Positions 20,108 to 30,379 of a stretch of DNA of 64,000 bases are shown here, piece by piece. Every line of letters starts with the position of its first letter. Position 1 is the first letter of the stretch. The DNA is from Variovorax gracilis (lineage in GTDB: Bacteria; Pseudomonadota; Gammaproteobacteria; Burkholderiales; Burkholderiaceae_C): assembly GCF_030317115.1 (NCBI RefSeq), contig NZ_JASZYF010000010.1:62001-126000 (forward strand), written 5' to 3'. The notes beneath the pieces are model-generated. The model was not told where the DNA came from and searched no databases. It saw only the letters and a program-made list of their open reading frames with translations. Made by a program: the position numbers and the translations under genes.

Positions 20108-20112
20108 GAAAA

Positions 20113-21027
20113 ATGATTCACCTGAACCTGCGCCAGCTCGAATACTTCGTGGCCGCGGCCCGCCACGGCGGCGCCGCCCGCGCGGCCGAGGCGCTGAGCG
20201 TCTCCCAGCCGTCGATCTCCAAGGCCATCGCGGATCTCGAGTCGCAATGGGGCGAGCCGCTCTTCGTGCGCCTGCACGCGCGTGGCCTCGAACTCACCGC
20301 GGCCGGCGTGCTCCGGCACCGCGAGGCGCATGCGCTGCTCGAACAGGCCCGTGCGCTCTCCGTCCCGCGCACCGGCGAGCTGGCGGGCCTGTTGCGCGTC
20401 GGATGCCTGAGCACGCTCGCGCCGCGCTACCTGCCGGACATCCTCGCGCGCATGCGCGTGGCCTGGCCGGGCATCGAGGTGCAGCTGGTGGAAGGCGATA
20501 CGGAGGCGATCACGCGCATGCTGGAGCGCGGCGCGCTCGACGTCGCGCTGATGTACGACCTCGGCCTCGCGCGCGGCGTGCGGCTCGAAGCCGTGATGCA
20601 ACTGCGCCCCTACGCGCTGTTGCCGTGGGGCCACCGGCTGGCGTCATCGGCCAGCCTGCGCCTTGCCGATCTCGCGAAAGAGCCGCTGGTGCTGATCAAC
20701 CTGCCGCACAGCCGCGAGTACTTCCTCTCCCTGTTTCGTGATGCCGGCGTCACGCCGCGGATCGCGCACGAGAGCGCTTCGATGGAGATGGTGCGCTCGC
20801 TGGTAGCGAATGGCCTGGGCGTTTCGCTGCTGACGACGCGGCCGGTGCGTGACCAGGGCTACGACGGCAAGCGCATCGCCTGCCGACGCCTGCGCGGGCA
20901 GCTTGCGCTGCAGTCAGTGGTGATGGCCTACCCGCTGCCCGGCAGCTTCGCATCGCCACTGGCCGCGCCTTTCGCCGAGGTCGTGCAGGCCAGTGTGTCG
21001 CGGCAGGCCGATGCGCTGACGAGCTAG
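20113..21027 (+). CDS. LysR-family transcriptional regulator
   Basis: 304 residues. N-terminal winged HTH at about 1-60 with the typical LRQLEYFVAAARHGGAARAAE and SQPSISKAIADLE segments, then a periplasmic-binding-like effector domain from about residue 90. Divergent from the CoA-transferase/transport operon, the classical arrangement for a LysR activator of that operon with the pathway substrate or its CoA ester as inducer. Ribosome site weak (AAGAAAA). Confidence 0.9.
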   Translation: MIHLNLRQLEYFVAAARHGGAARAAEALSVSQPSISKAIADLESQWGEPLFVRLHARGLELTAAGVLRHREAHALLEQARALSVPRTGELAGLLRVGCLSTLAPRYLPDILARMRVAWPGIEVQLVEGDTEAITRMLERGALDVALMYDLGLARGVRLEAVMQLRPYALLPWGHRLASSASLRLADLAKEPLVLINLPHSREYFLSLFRDAGVTPRIAHESASMEMVRSLVANGLGVSLLTTRPVRDQGYDGKRIACRRLRGQLALQSVVMAYPLPGSFASPLAAPFAEVVQASVSRQADALTS

Positions 21028-21130
21028 TTGATAGGGCCGAAGCGGATCGGGACGGGCACGTCAAGCTGATTCGCGAGACAGTCCCGAAGACCGCGGCCCG
21101 AATCTGCCTCGGATTGAGGCCGGCCGTCCC

Positions 21131-21145
21131 TGGCATGCAGCTTGC
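21131..21145 (+). promoter_or_regulatory. Sigma-54-type (-24/-12) promoter of the hut operon
   Basis: TGGCATGCAGCTTGC matches the sigma-54 consensus, with GG and GC separated by exactly ten bases. The start of transcription would fall near 21157, ahead of both HutC-type palindromes. Nitrogen-controlled sigma-54 expression of hut genes is known in other proteobacteria. The enhancer site was not located. Confidence 0.6.
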
Positions 21146-21176
21146 GATCTTCCCCGCCATTCGCTGCCTTGCTTTC

Positions 21177-21188
21177 CTGTCTAGACAG
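21177..21188. promoter_or_regulatory. HutC-type palindrome 1
   Basis: Perfect 12-base palindrome CTGTCTAGACAG. It shares the CTGT/ACAG arms with the site at 21267 and lies about 20 bases downstream of the predicted sigma-54 start, a position suited to repression. Confidence 0.5.
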
Positions 21189-21266
21189 CTTTTGGTGCAT
21201 GAAACCGCTTCCACGCACTGAGCAAGTGCGAAGCGGCACTTGATCCCGGCGGCAGTTTCGGGTTAA

Positions 21267-21280
21267 CCTGTATATACAGG
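21267..21280. promoter_or_regulatory. HutC-type palindrome 2
   Basis: Perfect 14-base palindrome CCTGTATATACAGG, close to the TGTATA-TACA core known for HutC operators. Located in the leader, 97 bases before the first transporter start codon. Confidence 0.7.
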
Positions 21281-21376
21281 TGCATCGCAGCGAATGAAAC
21301 TCGGCTTCCCTGCTGGCATCCGCCTCTTTGCGGGCCCAGCGAGCCGAACTTTTTGAAACGCAACAGGAGAACCTTG

Positions 21377-22342
21377 ATGGTCATGACGGTCGGAAAAATC
21401 GCCTCGCTGGTGGCGGCAGGTGCGTGCATCGCAGGCATGGCGGCGAGCGCCCATGCCGATGAAACCAAGATCACCCTCGGCATGTCCGGCTGGACCGGCT
21501 TCGCGCCGCTCACGCTGGCCGACAAGGCCGGCATCTTCAAGAAGAACGGGCTGGACGTCGAGCTGCGCATGATTCCGCAGAAGGACCGCCACCTCGCGCT
21601 GGCCTCGGGCGCCATCCAATGCGCCGCGACCACGGTCGAGACGCACGTCGCATGGAACGCCAACGGCGTGCCGATCGTGCAGATCTTCCAGATGGACAAG
21701 TCCTACGGCGCCGACGGCCTGGCCGTGCGCAACGACGTTAAGACCTTCGCCGACCTCAAGGGCAAGGCGATCGGCGTCAGCGCGCCGGGCACCGCGCCTT
21801 ACTTCGGCCTCGCCTGGATGCTCAACAAGAACGGCATGACCATGAAGGACGTGAAGCTGGTTTCGCTCGAGCCGCAGCCCGCCGCCCAGGCCTTCGTCTC
21901 CGGCCAGAACGACGCCGCGATGACCTACGAGCCTTACCTCTCGACGGTGCGCGCCAATCCGACCGCCGGCAAGATCCTCGCGACCACGCTCGACTACCCG
22001 ATGGTGATGGACACGGTCGGCTGCGCGCCGACCTGGCTCAAGACCAACGCGAAGGCCGCGCAGGCGCTGGCCAATTCGTACTTCGAAGCCGTCGAGATGA
22101 TCAAGGCCGATCCGGCCAAGTCCAACGAGATCATGGGCGCGGCCGTCAAGCAGACCGGCGAGCAGTTCGCCAAGTCCTCGGCCTACCTGCGCTGGTCGGA
22201 CAAGGCGGCCAACCAGAAGTTCTTCGCCAACGAAATCACGCCCTTCATGAAGGACGCGCAAGCCATCCTGCTGGAGGCCGGCGTGATCCGCAAGGCGCCT
22301 GAGGACCTGGCCGCCACCTTCGACACCAGCTACATCAAGTAA
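21377..22342 (+). CDS. Periplasmic substrate-binding protein (SsuA/NMT1-like) of the hut operon
   Basis: 321-residue precursor with a Sec signal peptide (cleavage after ASAHA, about residue 28) and a type-II binding fold of the nitrate/sulfonate/taurine class. The mature start TKITLGMSGWTGFAP and the LALASGAIQCAATTVE segment are typical. Start set at the ATG six bases after AGGAGA; a TTG eight codons upstream is less likely. First gene of the hut operon, so histidine or urocanate is the probable ligand. This fold differs from the glycine-betaine-like HutX and HisJ-type histidine binders described elsewhere. Confidence 0.85.
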   Translation: MVMTVGKIASLVAAGACIAGMAASAHADETKITLGMSGWTGFAPLTLADKAGIFKKNGLDVELRMIPQKDRHLALASGAIQCAATTVETHVAWNANGVPIVQIFQMDKSYGADGLAVRNDVKTFADLKGKAIGVSAPGTAPYFGLAWMLNKNGMTMKDVKLVSLEPQPAAQAFVSGQNDAAMTYEPYLSTVRANPTAGKILATTLDYPMVMDTVGCAPTWLKTNAKAAQALANSYFEAVEMIKADPAKSNEIMGAAVKQTGEQFAKSSAYLRWSDKAANQKFFANEITPFMKDAQAILLEAGVIRKAPEDLAATFDTSYIK

Positions 22343-22351
22343 GAGACCGCC

Positions 22352-23215
22352 ATGGACGCGACGCCTGTCATGAACTCTCCCAAGCCGGTGGTCTCCGCTG
22401 CGCAGGTCGTCGCGTCGGCGGCGCCGCGCCGGCGCCGTGCGCTGGCCCCGCTCGAACCCGTCGGCGCGCGTGCGCGCTGGCTGCTCGGGCTGGGCTTCTT
22501 CGTGCTCTTCGTGGTGGTCTGGGCTTTCTTCACGCTGGGCGGCTTCGTGTCGCCGACCTTCCTCGCCAGCCCGATCACGATGGTGAAGGAGGGCGTGCTC
22601 CTCTTCACCCAGTACAACTTCATCCACGACATCGGCATGACCGTGTGGCGCGTGTTCGGCGGCTTCGTGCTGGCGACCGTGATCGCCGTGCCGCTGGGCA
22701 TCGCGATGGGCACCTGGAAGAGCGTCGAAGCTTTCTTCGAGCCCTTCGTGTCCTTCTGCCGCTACCTGCCGGCGTCGGCCTTCATTCCGCTGCTGATCCT
22801 GTGGGCCGGCATCGGCGAGGCGCAGAAGCTGCTGGTGATCTTCATCGGCTCGGTGTTCCAGATCACGCTGATGGTGGCCGTCACCGTCGGCAGCGCCCGC
22901 CGCGACCTGGTCGAGGCGGCCTACACGCTGGGCGCCAACAGCCGTGGCATCGTCATGCGGGTACTGATCCCGGGCGCCGCACCGGGCATTGCCGAGACGC
23001 TGCGCCTGGTGCTGGGCTGGGCGTGGACGTACGTCATCGTGGCCGAGCTGATCGGCTCGTCCTCCGGCATCGGCCACATGATCACCGACAGCCAGGCGCT
23101 GCTGAACACCGGGCAGATCATCTTCGGCATCATCGTCATCGGCGTCATCGGCCTGATCTCCGACTTCGCCTTCAAGGCACTGAACCGCCGCCTCTTCGCC
23201 TGGAGCACCATCTGA
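22352..23215 (+). CDS. ABC transporter permease (SsuC/TauC-like) of the hut operon
   Basis: 287-residue inner-membrane protein with about six helices after a 45-residue Pro/Ala/Arg-rich cytoplasmic N-terminus. It has the BPD-type coupling motif EAAYTLGANSRGIVMRVLIPGAAPGI near residue 190-215. Nine bases after the binding-protein gene. Forms the pore, as a homodimer, for the hut-linked importer. Confidence 0.9.
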   Translation: MDATPVMNSPKPVVSAAQVVASAAPRRRRALAPLEPVGARARWLLGLGFFVLFVVVWAFFTLGGFVSPTFLASPITMVKEGVLLFTQYNFIHDIGMTVWRVFGGFVLATVIAVPLGIAMGTWKSVEAFFEPFVSFCRYLPASAFIPLLILWAGIGEAQKLLVIFIGSVFQITLMVAVTVGSARRDLVEAAYTLGANSRGIVMRVLIPGAAPGIAETLRLVLGWAWTYVIVAELIGSSSGIGHMITDSQALLNTGQIIFGIIVIGVIGLISDFAFKALNRRLFAWSTI

Positions 23216-23312
23216 TGAAGCACCCCCAGGCTTGCCCACTTCGTGTGGCCGCCCACCCCCTTGCAGGGGGCAACGCCTGCGGCCCGGCAAAGCCGGTTCC
23301 GCGGCATTCCGC
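23216..23312 (+). repeat. Dispersed intergenic repeat, A-type copy 3
   Basis: Begins right after the permease stop with AGCACCCCCAGGCTTGCCCA. Contains the CCCCCTTGCAGGGGG hairpin and the CCGGCAAAGCCGG hairpin followed by TTCCGCGG. Separates two genes of one transporter. Confidence 0.85.
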
Positions 23313-23372
23313 GAACGGGCATCGCGGTGCTCGGCCCTTGTCTCTTCAGTCTTCAGGCTCGGAGTTGCAGTC

Positions 23373-24152
23373 ATGAATCAGTTGTCCATCCGTGGTGTCT
23401 CGCGCACCTTCACCGGCACGCGCGGCCAGACCACGCAGGCGCTGCTGCCGATCGATTTCGAAGTGCGCGAGAACGACTTCGTCACCATCCTCGGTCCCTC
23501 GGGTTGCGGCAAGTCCACCCTGTTGCGCATCGTCGCCGGCCTCGACTACCCGACCGACGGCCGCGTGCTGCTCGACGGCCAGACCATCGAAGGCCCGGGC
23601 GCCGACCGCGGCGTGGTGTTCCAGAGCTACACGCTGTTCCCGTGGCTGACCATCGCGCAGAACATCCGTTTCGGCCTGCGCGAGCGCGGCATGAGCGAGG
23701 CCGAGCAGAAGGAGCGCAGCGACTTCTTCATCGCCAAGGTCGGCCTGCGCGGATTCGAGAACCACTTTCCCAAGCAGCTTTCCGGCGGCATGCAGCAGCG
23801 CACCGCGATCGCACGCGCGCTGGCCAATGACCCCAAGATCCTGCTGCTCGACGAGCCCTTCGGCGCGCTCGACAACCAGACCCGCGTGCTGATGCAGGAA
23901 CTGCTGCTCGGCATCTGGGAGTCGGCCCGCAAGACGGTGCTCTTCGTCACGCACGACATCGACGAGGCGATCTTCATGGCGAACCGCGTCGCGGTGTTCA
24001 GCGCACGGCCGGGCCGGATCAAGACCGAGATCGCGGTGGACTTCCCGCATCCGCGCCACTACACGATCAAGACCACGCCCGAGTTCATGGAAATCAAGGC
24101 CCGCCTCACCGAAGAGATCCGCGCCGAATCCATGGCTGCAGCTGAATCATGA
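23373..24152 (+). CDS. ABC transporter ATP-binding protein (SsuB/TauB-like) of the hut operon
   Basis: 259-residue ATPase: Walker A GPSGCGKST near residue 38-46, Q-loop QSYTLFPW, signature LSGGMQQR, Walker B ILLLDEPFGALD and the H-loop THDIDEA. Start chosen at the ATG giving MNQLSIRG; the in-frame extension upstream is translated repeat sequence. Powers the importer formed with the two preceding genes. Confidence 0.92.
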   Translation: MNQLSIRGVSRTFTGTRGQTTQALLPIDFEVRENDFVTILGPSGCGKSTLLRIVAGLDYPTDGRVLLDGQTIEGPGADRGVVFQSYTLFPWLTIAQNIRFGLRERGMSEAEQKERSDFFIAKVGLRGFENHFPKQLSGGMQQRTAIARALANDPKILLLDEPFGALDNQTRVLMQELLLGIWESARKTVLFVTHDIDEAIFMANRVAVFSARPGRIKTEIAVDFPHPRHYTIKTTPEFMEIKARLTEEIRAESMAAAES

Positions 24153-24250
24153 AGCACCCCCAGGCTCCGCGCACTTCGTGTCGCTTCGCCCACCCCCTTG
24201 CAGGGGGCAACACCATCGGCCCGGCCAAGCCGGTTCCGCGGTGTTTCCCG
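24153..24250 (+). repeat. Dispersed intergenic repeat, A-type copy 4
   Basis: Starts immediately after the ATPase stop (AGCACCCCCAGGCTCCGC), with the same two hairpins as copy 3, and ends nine bases before the hutC start. Copies 3 and 4 are the most alike in the window. Confidence 0.85.
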
Positions 24251-24258
24251 GAGGCACC

Positions 24259-25032
24259 ATGACGGCTGCCGCGCTTCGCAAATCCGGTTCGTCTTCCGCG
24301 GCGACGCAGCCCGCGCTGGCGCTGTACGAGCAGGTGAAGGCCTTCATCACGCACAAGATCCAGGACGGCTCCTGGCAGGCCGGTCATCGCCTGCCGTCGG
24401 AAAGCGAGCTGGTCGCGCAGTTCGGCGTGGCGCGCATGACCGTCAACCGCGCGCTGCGCGAACTGGTGGAGCAGGGCCGCATCGTGCGTGTCGCGGGCGT
24501 GGGCAGTTTCGTCGCCGAGGACAAGCCGCAATCGACGCTGCTGCAGATCGCCAACATCGCCAGCGAGATCCGCGCACGCGGCCATGACTACCGCTGCGAA
24601 TTCCTGGTGGCCGAACGCATCGCCGCATCGCCCGACGTCGCGGTGTGGCTCGATCTGCGCCCGGGCGAGTCGGTCTTTCACACCGTCTGCCTGCATCTGG
24701 AGAACGACATCCCGGTGCAGCTCGAGGACCGCCACGTCAACCCGCGCGTGGTGCCGAACTTCCTCGAACAAGACTTCTCGGCCGTCCCACCGAGCGAATA
24801 CCTGGTGCGCAACGTGCCCTTCGACCAGATCGAACACGTGGTCGATGCCGTGCTGCCGACGCCCGAACAAGCGGAGCGCCTCGACATGCCGGTGACGGAC
24901 CCCTGCCTGCTGCTCACGCGCCGGACCTGGACGCGAACCACGCCGGTGACGATGGTGCGCTGCCTGCATCCCGCGTCGCGCTACCGGCTCGGCAGCCGGT
25001 TCCGAGCCGACGGCAATCCTTCCTTCGGCTGA
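24259..25032 (+). CDS. hutC: Histidine utilisation repressor HutC (GntR family)
   Basis: 257-residue regulator. The GntR winged HTH lies at about residues 18-85: LPSESELVAQFGVARMTVNRALRELV is split across it and followed by VRVAGVGSFVAE. The UTRA ligand-binding domain follows (about 95-245). In the family urocanate releases the repressor from DNA. Start set at the ATG after GGAGGCACC; the frame upstream is repeat-derived. It sits inside the operon it should control, so autoregulation is likely, with palindromes at 21177, 21267 and 25073 as candidate sites. Confidence 0.93.
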   Translation: MTAAALRKSGSSSAATQPALALYEQVKAFITHKIQDGSWQAGHRLPSESELVAQFGVARMTVNRALRELVEQGRIVRVAGVGSFVAEDKPQSTLLQIANIASEIRARGHDYRCEFLVAERIAASPDVAVWLDLRPGESVFHTVCLHLENDIPVQLEDRHVNPRVVPNFLEQDFSAVPPSEYLVRNVPFDQIEHVVDAVLPTPEQAERLDMPVTDPCLLLTRRTWTRTTPVTMVRCLHPASRYRLGSRFRADGNPSFG

Positions 25033-25052
25033 ACGGGGACGAACACATCTTC

Positions 25053-25086
25053 TTGGCCTCGTGCCGCAACCACTTGTATAGACAGG
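25053..25086 (+). promoter_or_regulatory. Internal hutH promoter overlapped by a HutC-type operator
   Basis: TTGGCC at 25053 and TATAGA at 25077 are 18 bases apart and could form a sigma-70 promoter. The near-palindrome CTTGTATAGACAGG at 25073-25086 covers the -10 box and ends ten bases before the hutH ATG. It closely resembles the palindrome at 21267, giving hutH its own HutC-controlled start. Confidence 0.6.
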
Positions 25087-25096
25087 GGAGCCCTTC

Positions 25097-26653
25097 ATGA
25101 TCAACAACACTTCTCTCACCGCTGCAGCGCCGATCGTGCTCACGCCTGGTGAAGTCGACCTGGCCACGCTGCGCCGCGTGCACGCCGGCGGCGTGCAGCT
25201 TGCGCTCGACCCATCGGCGCGCGCAGGCCTGCTGGCCGCGCAGGCCACGGTGCGCAAGATCGTCGAGTCCGGCGATGTGGTCTACGGCGTCAACACCGGC
25301 TTCGGCAAGCTCGCTCAGACCATCATCCCGACGGAACGCCTTGCAGAACTGCAACGCAACCTCGTGCTCTCGCACAGCGCCGGCACTGGCGAGCCGCTGG
25401 CCGCTGGCGTGGTGCGGCTGGTGCTTGCGACCAAGGCCGTGAGCCTTGCGCGCGGCCACTCCGGCGTGCGGCCCGAAATCGTCGACGCGCTGCTCGGCCT
25501 GTGCAATGCGGGACTGTTGCCGCGCATTCCTTCCAAGGGTTCGGTCGGCGCGTCGGGCGACCTGGCGCCGCTGGCGCACCTGGCCTGTGTGCTGATCGGC
25601 GAGGGCGAGGTCACGACGCCGCAAGGCGAGGTGATCGGCGGTGCCGAGGCCCTGCGCCTCATCGGCATGACGCCGTTCGTGCTCGGCCCCAAGGAAGGAC
25701 TGGCGCTGCTGAACGGCACGCAGGTGTCGACGGCGCTCGCGCTGGCCGGCCTCTTCGGCGCCGAGCATGTGTTCGCTGCGGGCCTGATGGCCGGCGCGCT
25801 GTCGCTCGAAGCCATCCAGGGTTCGATCAAGCCTTTCGACGCACGCATCCACGCCGCGCGCGGACAGCCCGGACAGATCGCCGTGGCGGGTGCAGTGCGC
25901 GCCCTGCTCGATGGCAGCGAGATCGTGCCTTCCCACGCCGACTGCGGTCGCGTGCAGGACCCGTATTCCATCCGTTGCGTGCCGCAGGTGATGGGCGCAT
26001 GCCTCGACAACCTCGGCCATGCCGCGCGCGTGCTGCGCACCGAAGCCAATGCGGCATCGGACAACCCGCTGGTCTTCGACAACGGCGACGTGATCTCCGG
26101 CGGCAACTTCCACGCCGAGCCGGTCGCCTTCGCGGCCGACATCATCGCGCTGTCGATCAGCGAGATCGGCGCGATCTCCGAACGCCGCATGGCGCTGCTG
26201 CTCGACAGCGGCCTCTCGGGGCTGCCGCCCTTCCTGGTGCGCGACGGCGGCGTCAACTCCGGCTTCATGATCGCGCAGGTCACGGCCGCGGCGCTGGCGT
26301 CGGAGAACAAGTCGCTCGCGCATCCCGCCAGCGTCGACAGCCTGCCGACTTCCGCCAATCAGGAAGACCACGTCTCGATGGCGACCTTCGCTGGCCGTCG
26401 TCTGGCCGACATGGTGGAGAACACGGCTGTCGTCGTCGGGATCGAGGCCATGGCCGCAGTGCAGGGCATCGAATTGAAGCGCGGCCCCAAGAGCTCGCCG
26501 TTGGTCGAGGCCGAATTCGCCGCCATCCGCAAGCGTGTTCCGTTCATCGACCAGGACATCTTCTTCGCACCGACCATCGAAGCCATGCGCACGTGGGCGC
26601 GCCAGGACAGCTGGCCAGAAGCCGTGCGATCCATCCTCCCCAGCATGCAATGA
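25097..26653 (+). CDS. hutH: Histidine ammonia-lyase
   Basis: First enzyme of histidine breakdown: L-histidine to urocanate and ammonia. 518 residues. The Ala-Ser-Gly that cyclises into the MIO electrophile is at 152-154 within GSVGASGDLAPLAH. The Tyr-containing loop VVYGVNTGFGKL at 61-72 is intact, as is QEDHVSMATFAGRR near 425. Ribosome site GGGGAG. Preceded by hutC and its own operator. Confidence 0.97.
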   Translation: MINNTSLTAAAPIVLTPGEVDLATLRRVHAGGVQLALDPSARAGLLAAQATVRKIVESGDVVYGVNTGFGKLAQTIIPTERLAELQRNLVLSHSAGTGEPLAAGVVRLVLATKAVSLARGHSGVRPEIVDALLGLCNAGLLPRIPSKGSVGASGDLAPLAHLACVLIGEGEVTTPQGEVIGGAEALRLIGMTPFVLGPKEGLALLNGTQVSTALALAGLFGAEHVFAAGLMAGALSLEAIQGSIKPFDARIHAARGQPGQIAVAGAVRALLDGSEIVPSHADCGRVQDPYSIRCVPQVMGACLDNLGHAARVLRTEANAASDNPLVFDNGDVISGGNFHAEPVAFAADIIALSISEIGAISERRMALLLDSGLSGLPPFLVRDGGVNSGFMIAQVTAAALASENKSLAHPASVDSLPTSANQEDHVSMATFAGRRLADMVENTAVVVGIEAMAAVQGIELKRGPKSSPLVEAEFAAIRKRVPFIDQDIFFAPTIEAMRTWARQDSWPEAVRSILPSMQ

Positions 26654-26751
26654 AGCTCACCCGCAGCCTCGCCCACTTCGTGCGGCTCGGACACCTCCTT
26701 CCCAGGGGCAACTCCAGGGGCCCGGCAAAGCCGGTTCCGCGGCGTTCCCGG
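26654..26751 (+). repeat. Dispersed intergenic repeat, A-type copy 5
   Basis: Begins at the hutH stop (AGCTCACCCGCAGCCTCGCCC) and keeps the CCCGGCAAAGCCGG hairpin followed by TTCCGCGG. The first hairpin is degenerate. Lies between hutH and hutU. Confidence 0.8.
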
Positions 26752-26804
26752 GCTGTCAGCCCCATCTAACGACCCCATCTCGCTCACCGAAAGGACACTT
26801 CGCC

Positions 26805-28526
<1,722 letters not shown>

Positions 28527-28547
28527 GCAGCGCGGACGGCAAAGAGA

Positions 28548-29126
28548 GTGGCAGTGCACCGCTTCGACATCGCCTCGCTGTCCGCTGCTCCGTGGAAGAA
28601 CGGCGGCGGCGTGACGCGCGAGATCGTCTGCTCTCCAGCGGGCGCGGGCATGGAGGGATTCGACTGGCGCGTGAGCATCGCGACCATCGACAAGCCCGGG
28701 CCGTTCTCGGCTTTCGCCGGCGTCGATCGCGTGATCATGCTGCTGGACGGAGCGGGCGTTCGGCTTCGCTCGCACGACGGGCGCATCGACTATCGGCTGG
28801 AAGTTCCGCATGCACCTTTCGCCTTCGGCGGCGACGTGGCGCTGGATTGCGAACTGCTGGGCGGCGCCTCGACCGACTTCAACGTGATGTCGCGCCGTGG
28901 CCGCCTGCATGCGAAGGTCCGCGTGCTGCGCGAGGGCGGGGACGTGGCACCCGTCGGACGCGGTCTCCTGCTGGCGCTGGCCGGGCGGTGGCGATTCAAC
29001 GATATCGATTGCGAGCCGGGCTCGGGCGTCTGGTGGGACGGCGAGATCCGGCAATGGCAAGCAACAACAAGCGACGCCGATGCCGCCATGGTCGCGGTAC
29101 GGCTCGAACCCACGGCAACACCATGA
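28548..29126 (+). CDS. hutD: HutD family protein
   Basis: 192-residue cupin-like protein with the family hallmark WKNGGGVTREI near residue 16 and FDWRVSIATID near 42. HutD has no established reaction; in Pseudomonas it has been proposed to limit urocanate or hut expression. GTG start, with another GTG two codons on equally possible. Overlaps hutI by four bases. Confidence 0.9.
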   Translation: MAVHRFDIASLSAAPWKNGGGVTREIVCSPAGAGMEGFDWRVSIATIDKPGPFSAFAGVDRVIMLLDGAGVRLRSHDGRIDYRLEVPHAPFAFGGDVALDCELLGGASTDFNVMSRRGRLHAKVRVLREGGDVAPVGRGLLLALAGRWRFNDIDCEPGSGVWWDGEIRQWQATTSDADAAMVAVRLEPTATP

Positions 29127-30367
29127 CCCATTCCGAATTGCCTTCCGCCGACGGCGTCTGGGACCACATTCGCATCGCTCCCGGTGCGCTGGCCGATGAG
29201 CAGGCGATCGATGCCGATGCGGCCATGGTCGTCTCCGGCGGAAGGATCGCCTGGATCGGCGCCAGCGCCGCCGTGCCCGGCGACTTCGCCAAGCTGCCGC
29301 GCTTCGACGGCCGCGATGCGCTGGCGACGCCCGGCCTAGTCGATTGCCATACGCATCTGGTGTACGGCGGGCAGCGCGCGAACGAGTTCGCGATGCGCCT
29401 TGCCGGTGCGACCTATGAAGAGGTCGCGAAAGCCGGCGGCGGCATCGTCTCCTCGGTGCGCGCCACGCGCGAAGCCGACGAAGACGCCCTGTACGCGCAA
29501 GGCGCGAAGCGCCTCGAACAATTGCTCGCCGACGGCGTATGCGCCATCGAGATCAAGTCGGGCTATGGCCTCGCACTGGAACACGAGCGCAAGCAACTGC
29601 GCGTTGCGCGGCGCCTGGGTGAGGATTTCGGCGTCACGGTTCGAACGACCTTCCTCGGCGCGCACGCGCTGCCGCCCGAATACGCGGGCCGCAGCGCCGA
29701 CTACATCGATCTCGTCTGCAACGAGATGCTGCCGGCGCTGGCCGCCGAAGGGCTGGTCGATGCGGTCGACGTGTTCTGTGAACGCATCGCCTTCTCGCTG
29801 GCGGAGACGGAACGCGTGTTCCAGGCGGCCAAGGCACTGGGCTTGCCGGTCAAGCTGCACGCCGAGCAACTCTCCGACATGGGTGGCGCCGCGCTGGCGG
29901 CACGCCATGGCGCGCTTTCCTGCGACCACATCGAGCACCTGTCGGCCGAAGGCATCGCCGCGATGCGTGAGGCCGGCACGGTGGCCGTGCTGCTGCCCGG
30001 CGCCTACTACACGCTGCGTGACACGCACCTGCCGCCCATCGACGCGCTGCGTGCGGCGGGCGTGCCGATGGCTGTCTCCACCGACCACAACCCCGGCACC
30101 TCGCCCGCGCTGAGCCTGCTGCTGATGGTCAACATGGCCTGCACCCTGTTCCGCCTGACGGTGCCCGAGGCGCTGGCCGGCGTGACCCGCCATGCTGCGC
30201 GCGCGCTGGGGCTCCAGGACACGCACGGCGCGCTGGCCGTCGGCCGGCCCGCCAACTTCGTGCTCTGGCAGCTCCGCGAGAGCGCCGAGCTGGCGTACTG
30301 GTTCGGCCAGCAACCCGCGCGCACCATCGTGCGGCAAGGGCGCATCGCATCCGTGTCCCAACCTTGA
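29123..30367 (+). CDS. hutI: Imidazolonepropionase
   Basis: Third step: 4-imidazolone-5-propionate to N-formimino-L-glutamate. 414-residue amidohydrolase. Metal ligands in DCHTH (His76, His78), KLHAEQL and CDHIEH further on, and the catalytic Asp region STDHNPGTSP. ATGA overlap with hutD shows translational coupling. Confidence 0.96.
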   Translation: MTHSELPSADGVWDHIRIAPGALADEQAIDADAAMVVSGGRIAWIGASAAVPGDFAKLPRFDGRDALATPGLVDCHTHLVYGGQRANEFAMRLAGATYEEVAKAGGGIVSSVRATREADEDALYAQGAKRLEQLLADGVCAIEIKSGYGLALEHERKQLRVARRLGEDFGVTVRTTFLGAHALPPEYAGRSADYIDLVCNEMLPALAAEGLVDAVDVFCERIAFSLAETERVFQAAKALGLPVKLHAEQLSDMGGAALAARHGALSCDHIEHLSAEGIAAMREAGTVAVLLPGAYYTLRDTHLPPIDALRAAGVPMAVSTDHNPGTSPALSLLLMVNMACTLFRLTVPEALAGVTRHAARALGLQDTHGALAVGRPANFVLWQLRESAELAYWFGQQPARTIVRQGRIASVSQP

Positions 30368-30379
30368 ACCGCGACCGCC

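Larger units (their letters stand above)
21028..21376 (+). promoter_or_regulatory. Control region upstream of the hut operon
   Basis: This 349-base non-coding stretch between the LysR gene and the first hut transporter gene holds a sigma-54-type promoter (21131-21145) and two palindromes of HutC-operator type (21177-21188 and 21267-21280). An AGGAGA ribosome site lies six bases before the ATG at 21377. No open frame in it looks genuine. Confidence 0.7.

Noticed and set aside
23216..24250. Repeat copies as terminal inverted repeats of an insertion sequence
   Set aside because: The copies at 23216 and 24153 are direct repeats flanking the ABC ATPase gene, which is a normal member of the operon; no transposase is present.
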